Shown here: positions 18,259 to 26,724 of the stretch, one piece after another | Layout of the letters: each line of letters starts with the position of its first letter | Position numbering within the stretch: the stretch's first letter is position 1 | DNA from: Ramlibacter pinisoli | Lineage (GTDB): Bacteria; Pseudomonadota; Gammaproteobacteria; Burkholderiales; Burkholderiaceae_C | DNA: 64,000 bases | Assembly: GCF_009758015.1 (NCBI RefSeq) | Contig: NZ_WSEL01000009.1 | Coordinates: forward strand, 1,116,001-1,180,000 | Direction of reading: 5' to 3' | Translations under genes and position numbers: made by a program | Notes under the pieces: generated by a model | Seen by the model: the letters and a program-made list of their open reading frames with translations, nothing else | The model's database searches: none | Told to the model about the DNA's origin: nothing

Positions 18259-20385
18259 TCACCGCAGGAACAGAACCGTATCGACGGCGGTCGGGGCGCG
18301 TGCGCCGTCGTGCACGATGATCGGGTTGACGTCGATCGCATCGATGTCGTCGGCCAGGTCGCGCACCAGACGGGCGAAGCGCGCCACCGTGGGCGCGATC
18401 ACGGCCGGATCCACCTTCGGCCGGCCGCCCGTGCCATCGAGCAGCGATTGGTGGACCAACCGCTCCAGCATGTCGTGGACATCCAGGTCGCCATCGGCCA
18501 GGCGGACCTGCACGTCGTCCCAGGCTTCGGTGAGCACCCCGCCGATGCCGAGCGTGATGACCATCCCGAAGGTCGCATCGCGCTTGGCCCCGAGCAACAG
18601 TTCGACGCCGGCGGGCACCTGTTCCTGCAGGACGACGTCCGCATCCGGCAGCTGCAGGCGGCGGGCCAGCGCCAGGAGATCGTCAACTGCGGCGCAGACG
18701 GACTCACTCGTCGCCAGTCCCAGGCGTACGCCGCCGGCGCGGGCCTTGTGCACCAGGGCATCCGAACGCAACTTGGCGACGACCGGCAGGCGCAGCACGT
18801 CGAGGGCCGCTCGCGCGGCGGCCGGCGAGTCGACCACCTGCTCGCGGACCACATCGATGCCATAGGCGCGCAGGACCTGCTTGCCGCCGACCTCGTCGAT
18901 GACCTTGCGACCGGCTTCCCGGGCGCAGGAGAGCACCGCGCGAGCAGCAGCCACATCGGGAACAACATCGCCGGACCGCCCGGGTTGCCGCGTCCCGGCC
19001 TGGAGGCCGGGGACGATCGCTTGCGAGAGCCGTTCCGCATCGGGAAAGCACGGCACGTTCAGGGCATTGAGGTGGCGCGTCGCCTGGTCACCGCCGCCGA
19101 ACCAGACCACGAACAAGGGCTTCTCGAGCCTGCGCGCCTCATCGGCCAGCACCTCGGCGATCTCCATCTGCCGCCGCTCGAACGAGCCCACCGCGACGAT
19201 GGTGATGTCGCTGTGGGGATTGCGGTCGAAGAGCTGCAGCATGGCTCGCAGCCGGTCGAGGTGGTGGAACGGGCCGCCGCTGACGTCGAGCGGATTCTGC
19301 GCACCGAGAAACGCCGGCAGCAGCGGTTCGAGTCCCGCCAGCACGGCTTCGTCGAACGCGGCCAGTCCCATGCCCGCCTTCTCCAGTGCGTCGGTCAACA
19401 TGATGCCAACCCCACCCGACATGGAGAGGATCGACGCGCGACGACCGAAGGGGTGCGGGTACGCCACGAGGACGCGCCCGATATCGAGTAGGTGGGTATA
19501 GCCACGCGCGCGCGCCACGCCCAGCTCCTGCAGCACGCCGTCGTACACCCGGTCTTCCCCCGACAGGCTGGCCGTGTGCGCCGCCGCGGCCTTGGCGCCC
19601 GACGCCGTGGCACCGCTCTTGAGGAGGACGATGCGCTTGCCAAGCCGCCGCGCCTTGTGCGCGGCCTGGATGAACAGCGACGGCCGGCGCAGCCCCTCGA
19701 CGTAGCACAGCACGGTGTTGAACTGCGGTGAGTCGAGCAAGGCGTCGACCACCATCTCGAGCGTGACGCCGATCTCGTTGCCCGAGTTGTACAACCGGCC
19801 CACCGGCAGTCCCGAGCGCTGGCCGTCGTAGTACATGGCGGCGCCGACCGCGCCGCTTTGCGACACGATCGCGACCGGTCCGTCACGCAGGACCAGGCCC
19901 TTCTGGTCCAGCACCGGCGAGAAGGTCGCGGTGAAGCCGTTTCGGGTGTTGATGATGCCGTTGGTGTTCGGTCCGACGAGGCGAATGCCGGCGTCCCGCG
20001 CGATGCGGCTGACCCTTTCCTGCAGCTGCGCACCCTCGGCACCGATCTCCGCGAAGCCCGAGTTGCCGAACATGGCGGCGGGAATCTTCAGCGCGGCGCA
20101 TTGCTCCAGCACGTCGATCGACGCGGCGGCGGAAACGAGGACGATGGCGATGTCCACGCGCTCGGGCAGGTCCAGCAGCGACTTGTAGGCCCGGCGTCCC
20201 TGCACCTCGGCGCGGTTCGGGTTGACGAGATAGACGTTGCCCGCATAGCCGTAGTCGAGCAGGAACTGCAGCAGGCGGCCGCCCGGAAGCCTGATGTCGT
20301 CGGACGCGCCGACGACGGCCACCGACCGCGGCTCGTACAACTGTTCGAGCCATCCGGCCGCCATTCCAGCTTCCACCTCATCCAT
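18259..20385 (-). CDS. ADP-forming acyl-CoA (acetate-type) ligase, fused alpha-beta
   Basis: 708 residues, the usual size of fused ACD/Pat-like ligases. Order: CoA-binding Rossmann domain (RSVAVVGASDDIRLPGGRLL), ligase domains with the phospho-histidine loop AAAHTASLSGEDRVYDGV, and a C-terminal ATP-grasp domain (GKQVLRAYGIDVV, ADVVLQEQVPAGVELLLGAK). It makes an acyl-CoA from a carboxylate with ATP to ADP. The start at 20385 leaves a 5-base gap from the enoyl-CoA hydratase stop, so the two are one operon: acid activation followed by hydration. Confidence 0.9.
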   Translation of the reverse strand: MDEVEAGMAAGWLEQLYEPRSVAVVGASDDIRLPGGRLLQFLLDYGYAGNVYLVNPNRAEVQGRRAYKSLLDLPERVDIAIVLVSAAASIDVLEQCAALKIPAAMFGNSGFAEIGAEGAQLQERVSRIARDAGIRLVGPNTNGIINTRNGFTATFSPVLDQKGLVLRDGPVAIVSQSGAVGAAMYYDGQRSGLPVGRLYNSGNEIGVTLEMVVDALLDSPQFNTVLCYVEGLRRPSLFIQAAHKARRLGKRIVLLKSGATASGAKAAAAHTASLSGEDRVYDGVLQELGVARARGYTHLLDIGRVLVAYPHPFGRRASILSMSGGVGIMLTDALEKAGMGLAAFDEAVLAGLEPLLPAFLGAQNPLDVSGGPFHHLDRLRAMLQLFDRNPHSDITIVAVGSFERRQMEIAEVLADEARRLEKPLFVVWFGGGDQATRHLNALNVPCFPDAERLSQAIVPGLQAGTRQPGRSGDVVPDVAAARAVLSCAREAGRKVIDEVGGKQVLRAYGIDVVREQVVDSPAAARAALDVLRLPVVAKLRSDALVHKARAGGVRLGLATSESVCAAVDDLLALARRLQLPDADVVLQEQVPAGVELLLGAKRDATFGMVITLGIGGVLTEAWDDVQVRLADGDLDVHDMLERLVHQSLLDGTGGRPKVDPAVIAPTVARFARLVRDLADDIDAIDVNPIIVHDGARAPTAVDTVLFLR

Positions 20386-20390
20386 GTGCG

Positions 20391-21254
20391 TCAGGTCTCC
20401 AGTTCGCCCGCCTGGAAACGGCGGATCGCTTCCTTCAGTCCGTGCTCGTCGATCGCCGCCCGGAGTCTCTGGACGGCCGGCGATCGATGCAGGAGCGCGT
20501 CGGTCTGCGCTCCCATGAGAGCGCCCTCGCGCAAACCGGCCAGTTCGACCATCCGGTTGATCGCCTGCTTGCGCAACCGCGCAACGTCGGGCGGCATGCG
20601 TGCCATGCGCGTGGCCACCTCCAGCGCCTCGCCGAACAGGCGGTCCGGTTCGACCGCGAAGTTGGCCCAGCCCCAATCCACGGCGGTGGCGCCGCTGATG
20701 GTGTGTCCCGGAATCAGCGCCATCTGCTTGGCCCGCTTCGGCCCCACCAGGTGCACCCACAGCGGCTCGATGAATCCCCCGCCCAGCGGCATCGTCGAGT
20801 AGCCGATGCGCGCGTCGCTGGCCACGATGGTGACGTCGGCCAGCGTGCACAGGATCGTGGCGGCGGCCAGGCAATGGCCATGCACCGCGGCGACCACCGG
20901 CTTGGGACTGTCCCACACCTCCAGGAACCGGCCCAGGCGGCGCTCCAGGTCGATCGCATCGCTCACCGGGTCGGGTGCCCAGCCGAAGCCCGCGCCCCCG
21001 CGCTCCACGTCGAATCCGGAGCTGAAGGACACGCCGCGCCCGGCAAGCACGATGACCCGCGTGGCGTCGTCCTGCGCCAATGCGCGCAGCGTGGAGGCGA
21101 TCTCATCCAGCATCAGCCGGCTGATGGCATTGAGCCGCTCGGGCCGGTTGAGCCAGACGACGGCGACGCGCCCGCACTTCTCGAGCTGCAACGTCTGGAG
21201 CGTTGGCGTTGGCGTTGGCGTTGGCGTTGGCGTTGGCGTTGGCGTCGATGACAA
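20391..21254 (-). CDS. Enoyl-CoA hydratase/isomerase with a Thr-Pro repeat leader
   Basis: 287 residues, crotonase fold. Oxyanion-hole segments: GRGVSFSSGFDVERGGAG and AAVHGHCLAAATILCTLADV; SDARIGYSTMPLGGGFIEPL follows. The classical catalytic Glu positions are not clearly conserved, so a non-hydratase crotonase activity is possible. The start is TTG (21252-21254) with GGAGGG just upstream. Residues 4-18 are seven Thr-Pro units coded by a hexanucleotide repeat, unlike any family N-terminus. First gene of the operon with the acyl-CoA ligase. Confidence 0.85.
   Translation of the reverse strand: MSSTPTPTPTPTPTPTPTLQTLQLEKCGRVAVVWLNRPERLNAISRLMLDEIASTLRALAQDDATRVIVLAGRGVSFSSGFDVERGGAGFGWAPDPVSDAIDLERRLGRFLEVWDSPKPVVAAVHGHCLAAATILCTLADVTIVASDARIGYSTMPLGGGFIEPLWVHLVGPKRAKQMALIPGHTISGATAVDWGWANFAVEPDRLFGEALEVATRMARMPPDVARLRKQAINRMVELAGLREGALMGAQTDALLHRSPAVQRLRAAIDEHGLKEAIRRFQAGELET
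21201..21242. repeat. Seven-copy CGTTGG hexanucleotide repeat
   Basis: Seven perfect tandem copies of CGTTGG (42 bases) at the 5' end of the enoyl-CoA hydratase gene, coding Thr-Pro dipeptides on the minus strand. A unit of six keeps the frame whatever the copy number, so slippage would change leader length but not switch the gene off. Confidence 0.95.
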
Positions 21255-21291
21255 CTTGCCCTCCTCTGCCCACGGGCGACCTTGTGATAAT

Positions 21292-21307
21292 TACATCGTA
21301 GCATGTA
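21292..21307. promoter_or_regulatory. Possible operator between the hydratase and hydrolase operons
   Basis: Inverted repeat TACAT-N6-ATGTA in the AT-rich 83-base gap between divergent starts at 21254 (minus) and 21338 (plus). No regulator gene is next to it, so the binding protein is unknown; the MarR-like domain at the end of the 26721 gene is one candidate (inference). Confidence 0.45.
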
Positions 21308-21337
21308 TGATCAGGCATCACAGGAGCACTCGCCCCC

Positions 21338-22144
21338 ATGCCCATGCAAGTCCCACCCGGCCAGCCCCGGCAGATCCAGGTCGCCGGCACACGGATCGAA
21401 CTGTGGGAGGGCGGTTCAGGGCACCCTCTCCTGCTGCTGCATCCGGGCGACGGCTTCGATCCGCAGGCGCCTTACGTGGCCGAACTCGCAGCGCGGTACC
21501 GCGTCATCGCTCCGTCCTGCCCCGGTTTCGGCCACTCCGAACGACCCGGGCACATGAAGTCGGTCGATGACCTGTCGTACTTCTACCTGGACCTGCTCGA
21601 AGCGCTGGACCTGAAGGACCTCCTCGTCGTCGGCTTCTCGTTCGGCGGATGGCTCGCCGCCGAGATCGCGGTGAAGAGCACCTCGCGCATGGCCGCGCTC
21701 TGCCTGGTCGACACGCTGGGCGCCAAGTTCAGCGACGCCATGACGCGCGACATCACCGACCTGTTGTCCTGGCCGCTCTACCAGCACCCGAAGTGGATCT
21801 ACCACCACGAGAAGTTCCGCAACCGCAGCTACAAGGACCTGCCCGACGAGGCCGCCACGGTGCTCGCGCGCAACCACGAATCCTTCGGCCTGTTCGGCTG
21901 GTCGCCGACGCTGCACAGCCGGCACATGCACCATCGCCTGCACCGCATCAAGGTCCCGACGCAGCTGATCTGGGGCGCGCAGGACCGCGTGGTCTCCGTC
22001 GACTACGGCCTGCGGTGGCAGCAGGCCATTCCCGACGCCCGGATGGATGTGATCGAGAACGCGGGGCACTACCCGCAGATCGAGCAGCCCGGCCGGTTCG
22101 TCGGCGTGCTGGAGCAATTCGTCAACAACATCGCCGGGCGCTGA
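21338..22144 (+). CDS. Alpha/beta-fold hydrolase
   Basis: 268 residues. MhpC-like hydrolase: oxyanion loop LLLLHPGDGF, nucleophile elbow VVGFSFGGWLAAE (Ser), acid IWGAQDRVVS (Asp) and histidine VIENAGHYPQIEQP. First gene of a six-gene rightward operon with a flavin monooxygenase, Bug receptor, two acyl-CoA dehydrogenases and a flavin reductase, so it probably opens a C-C bond or an ester/lactone made by the monooxygenase. The substrate is not readable. Confidence 0.88.
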   Translation: MPMQVPPGQPRQIQVAGTRIELWEGGSGHPLLLLHPGDGFDPQAPYVAELAARYRVIAPSCPGFGHSERPGHMKSVDDLSYFYLDLLEALDLKDLLVVGFSFGGWLAAEIAVKSTSRMAALCLVDTLGAKFSDAMTRDITDLLSWPLYQHPKWIYHHEKFRNRSYKDLPDEAATVLARNHESFGLFGWSPTLHSRHMHHRLHRIKVPTQLIWGAQDRVVSVDYGLRWQQAIPDARMDVIENAGHYPQIEQPGRFVGVLEQFVNNIAGR

Positions 22145-22173
22145 GCGCACAGGCACTCCGCTGGAGAAAGCGC

Positions 22174-23355
22174 ATGCAAAGCTGGTACTTCTCGGAACAG
22201 TCCTATGCGCCGGCATGGGACGAGCCGGTCAGCCCGAAGGTCACGTCCCCTAGCAGGCTCGTCAACCCCGAGACGGCGCACCGTCTGCTGCGCGAGTACA
22301 TCGCCGAGTGCAAGCTCGCCGACGAACTGGGCATGAACATCATGACCAACGAGCACCATGCGACCTACACCTGCATGAGCGTCTCGAGCCTGATGACCCT
22401 GGCCGTGCTCGCCACGCACACCAGGCATGCGCGCCTGCTCGCGCTCGGCGTCCCGATCATGAACCGCATGGACCCGTACCGGGTCGCGGAGGAGGCAGCC
22501 TACGTCGACGTGCTGTCGCGGGGCCGCCTGGAACTGGGCCTCATCAAGGGCTCCACCTTCGAGCTGTACATGTCCAATTCCAACCCGGTGACGTCGGGCG
22601 CACGGTACTGGGAGGCGCACGACCTGATCGTGGCGGCGCTGGCGAAGAAGGACGGCCCGATCAGCTACGAGAGCGACAACTACAACTACCGCTACCTGAA
22701 CGTCATCCCCGGCTGCTACCAGCAGCCCACCCCGCCGATCTGGATGACGACCCTGTCGCCCTTCACCGCCCGCGAAGCGGCGCAACGGGGCTACGTCATC
22801 GCCATCACCGCGGTGGCACGTGCCGCGCGCGCGTGTTTTCCGGCGTATCGCGAGGAGTACCAGCGCGTCCATGGCCGGCCGGCGCCGCTCGACCGCCTCT
22901 GCTACCTCGGCCAGGTCGTGGTGGCCAGGGACGAAGGGACAGCCCTCGAACGCGCCCGCAAGTTGCTGCGCTTCAACGAGACGTCGGAGCGGATCGACGC
23001 CCGCTTCATCAACCCGCCGGGGATGATGCCCCCGGCGGAGAACGCGCGGCTGCTGAAGGCCGGCACGACGACGACCCACCGCAACAAGACGCTGCCTGAC
23101 GGCACGCCGATGTCGGACCCGCCGACGCCGCGGGAGCAGATCATCAACCATGTGCTCTTCGCTGGCACGCCCGACCAGGTCTACGACCAGATCAAGACCT
23201 TCTACGACTCGGTGGGCGGGTTCGGCAATCTGCTGGTGCAGCTTGGCGGCCCCATGAGCCACGAGGAGATCTGCGACAGCCTGACCCTGTATGCGACCGA
23301 GGTCATGCCCCGTCTGCAGGAACTGACCCGGTCCCACGAGGCGGCCGTCGCCTGA
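22174..23355 (+). CDS. LLM-class (luciferase-like) flavin-dependent monooxygenase
   Basis: 393 residues, TIM-barrel luciferase-like family. Typical parts: CKLADELGMNIMTNEHHATY, the RVAEEAAYVDVLSRGRLELG strand-helix and TPPIWMTTLSPFTAREAAQR. Such enzymes use reduced FMN supplied by a separate reductase, and a flavin reductase is the last gene of this operon. The start at 22174 has GGAGAAAG upstream. The C-terminal part has an insertion (INPPGMMPPAENARLL and on) seen in some oxygenases of this class. Confidence 0.9.
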   Translation: MQSWYFSEQSYAPAWDEPVSPKVTSPSRLVNPETAHRLLREYIAECKLADELGMNIMTNEHHATYTCMSVSSLMTLAVLATHTRHARLLALGVPIMNRMDPYRVAEEAAYVDVLSRGRLELGLIKGSTFELYMSNSNPVTSGARYWEAHDLIVAALAKKDGPISYESDNYNYRYLNVIPGCYQQPTPPIWMTTLSPFTAREAAQRGYVIAITAVARAARACFPAYREEYQRVHGRPAPLDRLCYLGQVVVARDEGTALERARKLLRFNETSERIDARFINPPGMMPPAENARLLKAGTTTTHRNKTLPDGTPMSDPPTPREQIINHVLFAGTPDQVYDQIKTFYDSVGGFGNLLVQLGGPMSHEEICDSLTLYATEVMPRLQELTRSHEAAVA

Positions 23356-23360
23356 GCGCC

Positions 23361-24335
23361 ATGAAGAAGCCCTGCGCGACCCTGGCCATCGCCATGCTTG
23401 CCTGGTTCTCGTTGTTCACGGGGGACGCCCAGGCGCAGTTTCCGGATCGGCCGATCCGCATCGTCGTGCCCTACGCGCCCGGCGGATCGACGGACATTGC
23501 CGCCCGCCTGGTGGCAGATGCCCTGGGCAAGAGCCTCAACACCTCCGTGATCGTGCAGAACCAGCCCGGCGCGAGCGGCAACATAGGAGCGGCCGCCGTG
23601 GCAAGGGCCACGCCGGACGGCTACACGCTGCTCTTCGTCGGCAGCGGGATTGCCTCGGCGCCGAGCATGAAGGAGGTGCCCTTCGATCTGCGCAAGGACC
23701 TGGCGCCGATCAGCCGCGTGGTCAGCAGCCAGTTCTCCATCCTGGTCAATCCCAGCCTGAACATCCACACGCTGCAGGAGTTCCTGGACTACGCGCGCGC
23801 CAACCCCAGCAGCCTGAACATGGCCTGTTCGGGCACGCTGACGGCCGCGCACTTCGCACTGGAATCGTTCCGGCAAGCGGCCAAGCTCGACTTCCAGACC
23901 ATCCAGTTCAATGGCAACGCACCCGCCGCGCTCGCCATGATGTCCGGGCAGCCGCCCGCCGGCATCGATGCGGCCTTTTCGGCGAAGAACGCCGTCACGG
24001 CCGGCAAGCTGCGCGCGCTGGCCGTCACGGGCTCGAAGCGCTCGCCGTCGCTGCCGGGCGTGCCCACCGTGGCGGAGGCCGGCATCCCCGGCTTCGAAGC
24101 GGGGTTCTCGCTGGTGATGTTCGCGCCCGGCGCAACGCCGAAGGCCCTGGTCGACCGCATCCACCAAGCCCTGGTGGCTGCGCTCAAGGATCCGGCCGTG
24201 GTTCAGAAACTCGAAGCGCAGGGTTTCGACCTGATCGGCAGCAGCCCGGCCGATTTCGCGCGTGAACTCGAAGCCGACATCAAGGCCAACGAGGCCTTCA
24301 TCACCGGCCTGCGTAGAGCCGGCGTGATCCAGTAG
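23361..24335 (+). CDS. Bug/TctC-family solute receptor
   Basis: 324 residues with signal peptide (LAIAMLAWFSLFTGDAQAQ) and the Bug signature FPDRPIRIVVPYAPGGSTDI, plus SPSLPGVPTVAEAGIPGFEA near residue 225. Starts 5 bases after the monooxygenase stop, so it is expressed with it and presumably binds the operon's carboxylate substrate. No TctA/TctB subunits nearby. Confidence 0.92.
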   Translation: MKKPCATLAIAMLAWFSLFTGDAQAQFPDRPIRIVVPYAPGGSTDIAARLVADALGKSLNTSVIVQNQPGASGNIGAAAVARATPDGYTLLFVGSGIASAPSMKEVPFDLRKDLAPISRVVSSQFSILVNPSLNIHTLQEFLDYARANPSSLNMACSGTLTAAHFALESFRQAAKLDFQTIQFNGNAPAALAMMSGQPPAGIDAAFSAKNAVTAGKLRALAVTGSKRSPSLPGVPTVAEAGIPGFEAGFSLVMFAPGATPKALVDRIHQALVAALKDPAVVQKLEAQGFDLIGSSPADFARELEADIKANEAFITGLRRAGVIQ

Positions 24336-24343
24336 GCACCGGG

Positions 24344-25525
24344 ATGGACGGCACCCGGACACTGGAGGGCTTTCGCCAGGAGGTGCGTGACTTCCTGGCG
24401 GCCAACCTCCGCCCCGAGCTTGCCGAGCGGGTGAAGGCGGGCTACTACCTCGCCAAACCCGAACTCGACGCATGGCATCGCGCGCTGTACGAGCGCGGCT
24501 GGTCGGGCACCAACTGGCCGCAGGAGCATGGCGGTCCCGGCTGGACGCCGATGCAAAAGTACATCTTCGAGGACGAGTGTGCCAAGGCCGGCGCACCCAT
24601 CCTGATCATGATGGGGCTGAACCAGGTGGGCGCGCTGCTGATGGCGGCCGGCACCGACGAACAGAAAGCGCGCCACCTGCCCGGCATCCTGGACGGCAGC
24701 GATCTCTGGTGCCAGGGACTGTCGGAGCCGAACTCGGGGTCGGACCTGGCCAGCCTCCAATGCGCGGCCTGGCGCGAGGGCGACGACTACGTCGTCGAGG
24801 GCAGCAAGATCTGGACGACCGCGGCGCACTGGGCGAACTGGTGTTTCCTGCTGGTCCGCACCAGCAGCGACGGACCGAAGCAGGAGGGCATCACCATCCT
24901 GCTGCTCGACATGAAGACGCCGGGCATCACGATCCGTCCCATCATCGGCCTGGACGGCATGCATTCGCTCAACCAGCTGTTCCTCGACAAGGTGCGGATC
25001 CCCGTGTCGTGCCGGGTCGGCGAGGAGGGCAAGGGCTGGCCCCTGATGAAGTACTTCCTGGGCCATGAACGCCTCTCGGCGGCCGGCATCTGGAAATGCA
25101 AGGCGCACTTCGCGCGGCTGACCACGATCGCCCGCAGCACGCTGCGCGATGGCCGTCCGCTCGTCGACAACCCGCGCTTTCGCGACCGCATGGCCTGGCT
25201 GGAGATCCGGATGCGGGCCCTCGAGGTCCTCCTGCTGTCGATCATCAACGACTCCGCCAAGGCCAAGGGGGCCGAAGGCGCCATGATCAAGCTGCGCGGC
25301 ACACAACTGCAGCAGGAGATGCTGGCGATGATGAGCGAAGCTGCCGGCCAGTACGCCGTTCCCTTCCATCCCGAGATCCTGCGCACGGGCTGGACGGAGG
25401 AACCCGTCGGCCCGGACTTCGCCACCACGGCGACGCCCTTCTATCTGTTCTGGCGCAAGTCGACCATCTCCGGCGGGTCGAGCGAGATCATGCGCAACGT
25501 CATCGCACAGGCGCTGTTCCAATGA
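24344..25525 (+). CDS. Acyl-CoA dehydrogenase (larger-type subunit)
   Basis: 393 residues. N-terminal helices, central sheet (LWCQGLSEPNSGSDLASLQC is the family signature near residue 125, then GSKIWTTAAHWANWCFLLVR) and C-terminal ISGGSSEIMRNVIAQALFQ, the FAD/partner-binding motif. It is immediately followed, overlapping ATGA, by a second dehydrogenase that lacks this C-terminal motif. Paired FadE proteins of this kind form heterotetramers that share active sites; that is inferred here. Confidence 0.9.
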   Translation: MDGTRTLEGFRQEVRDFLAANLRPELAERVKAGYYLAKPELDAWHRALYERGWSGTNWPQEHGGPGWTPMQKYIFEDECAKAGAPILIMMGLNQVGALLMAAGTDEQKARHLPGILDGSDLWCQGLSEPNSGSDLASLQCAAWREGDDYVVEGSKIWTTAAHWANWCFLLVRTSSDGPKQEGITILLLDMKTPGITIRPIIGLDGMHSLNQLFLDKVRIPVSCRVGEEGKGWPLMKYFLGHERLSAAGIWKCKAHFARLTTIARSTLRDGRPLVDNPRFRDRMAWLEIRMRALEVLLLSIINDSAKAKGAEGAMIKLRGTQLQQEMLAMMSEAAGQYAVPFHPEILRTGWTEEPVGPDFATTATPFYLFWRKSTISGGSSEIMRNVIAQALFQ

Positions 25526-26724
25526 GCGGCCTCGACTTGCGGATCGAGCTGAGCCCTGAACAGGGCATGCTGCAGGACGCGGCCGCTCGCTACATGGAGA
25601 AGGCCTACGGCTTCCAGGAGCGCCAGCGCATCGTCGCTTCGGGCGCGGAACTGGATGAAGGCAAATGGCAGGACTACGCGCGGATGGGCTGGCTGGGCCT
25701 GCCCCTGCCGGAGGCGGTCGGCGGCAGCGGCGGCAGCGCGCTCGACCTGTTCCTGCTGGCCCAGGCCTTCGGCAGGTCGCTTGCGGTGGAACCGTACCTG
25801 GCCACGGTGGTCCTGGGGGCCATGACCGTCGCCGCGGCGGGGACCGACCAGCAGCGTGCGCGCATCCTGCCCGGCGTCGCGGCCGGCAGGACGCTGCTGG
25901 GTTGGGCCTGCGCCGAACCGGATGGCGGCTACGACCTTGTCGACGTGCAGACGCAGGCCAGGGAGAGTGGTGCCGGCTTCGCCCTGACCGGCGACAAGAG
26001 CGTCGTGCTCGGCGCAGCGTCGGCGCACCACCTGGTGGTCAGTGCACGCACCGCCGGACCGCGGCATGGGAGGACTGGCGTTTCGCTGTTCCTCGTGGAT
26101 CGCTGCGCGCCCGGCGTGACCTTGCGGCCCTACCGGACCATCGACGGACGCCGTGCCGCCGAAGTGAAGCTGGATGGCGTCCGGGTCGGCAGAAACGACG
26201 TGCTGGGCGAGTTGCACGGCGCTGCCGCGCACATCGAACGCGCGCGTGCGCTGGGCACCATCACGTTGCTGGGTGAAGCGGTGGGCTGCCTCGAAGGCGC
26301 ACTCGCCTGCACCATCGAGTACCACAAGAACCGACAGCAGTTCGGCAAGCCGCTGTCCAGCTTCCAGGCCCTGCGCCATCGCGTGGCCGACCTGTACGTG
26401 GCCAAGGAGGAGACGCGCGCGCTGTGCCTTCTCGCCGCGCATGCCTGGACCGCGGACGACCCCGGCGCGGCCCAGGCGATCGCCGGCGCCAAGGCATGGG
26501 TCGGCCAGACCGGCCGCCACGCGGCCGAAGAGGCGGTGCAGCTGCACGGCGCCATCGCCATCACGGACGAGTACGTGGTCGGCCACTACCTGAAGCGCAT
26601 CGTCGCCATCGACCGCATGTTCGGCGACACCGGCACGGCGCTGGACGAGTATCTCGAGCTGGGCCAGGGCTTCGCGGGAGCGCCGGGCGAAGCGCAGGAC
26701 AGCGCGGCCAGCGCACGCACATGA
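25522..26724 (+). CDS. Acyl-CoA dehydrogenase-like partner subunit
   Basis: 400 residues. Acyl-CoA dehydrogenase fold (YARMGWLGLPLPEAVGGSGG, later CTIEYHKNRQQFGKPLSSFQ and EEAVQLHGAIAITDEYVVGH), but the central signature is diverged (LLGWACAEPDGGYD) and the C-terminal GGSSEI-type motif is missing. Its ATG overlaps the TGA of the first dehydrogenase (ATGA), implying coupled translation and probable 1:1 assembly with it. Confidence 0.87.
   Translation: MSGLDLRIELSPEQGMLQDAAARYMEKAYGFQERQRIVASGAELDEGKWQDYARMGWLGLPLPEAVGGSGGSALDLFLLAQAFGRSLAVEPYLATVVLGAMTVAAAGTDQQRARILPGVAAGRTLLGWACAEPDGGYDLVDVQTQARESGAGFALTGDKSVVLGAASAHHLVVSARTAGPRHGRTGVSLFLVDRCAPGVTLRPYRTIDGRRAAEVKLDGVRVGRNDVLGELHGAAAHIERARALGTITLLGEAVGCLEGALACTIEYHKNRQQFGKPLSSFQALRHRVADLYVAKEETRALCLLAAHAWTADDPGAAQAIAGAKAWVGQTGRHAAEEAVQLHGAIAITDEYVVGHYLKRIVAIDRMFGDTGTALDEYLELGQGFAGAPGEAQDSAASART

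Noticed and set aside
21201..21242. Tandem repeat considered as a CRISPR or phase-switch tract
   Set aside because: There are no spacers, so it is not CRISPR; a unit of six cannot shift the frame, so it is not a classical on/off phase switch.
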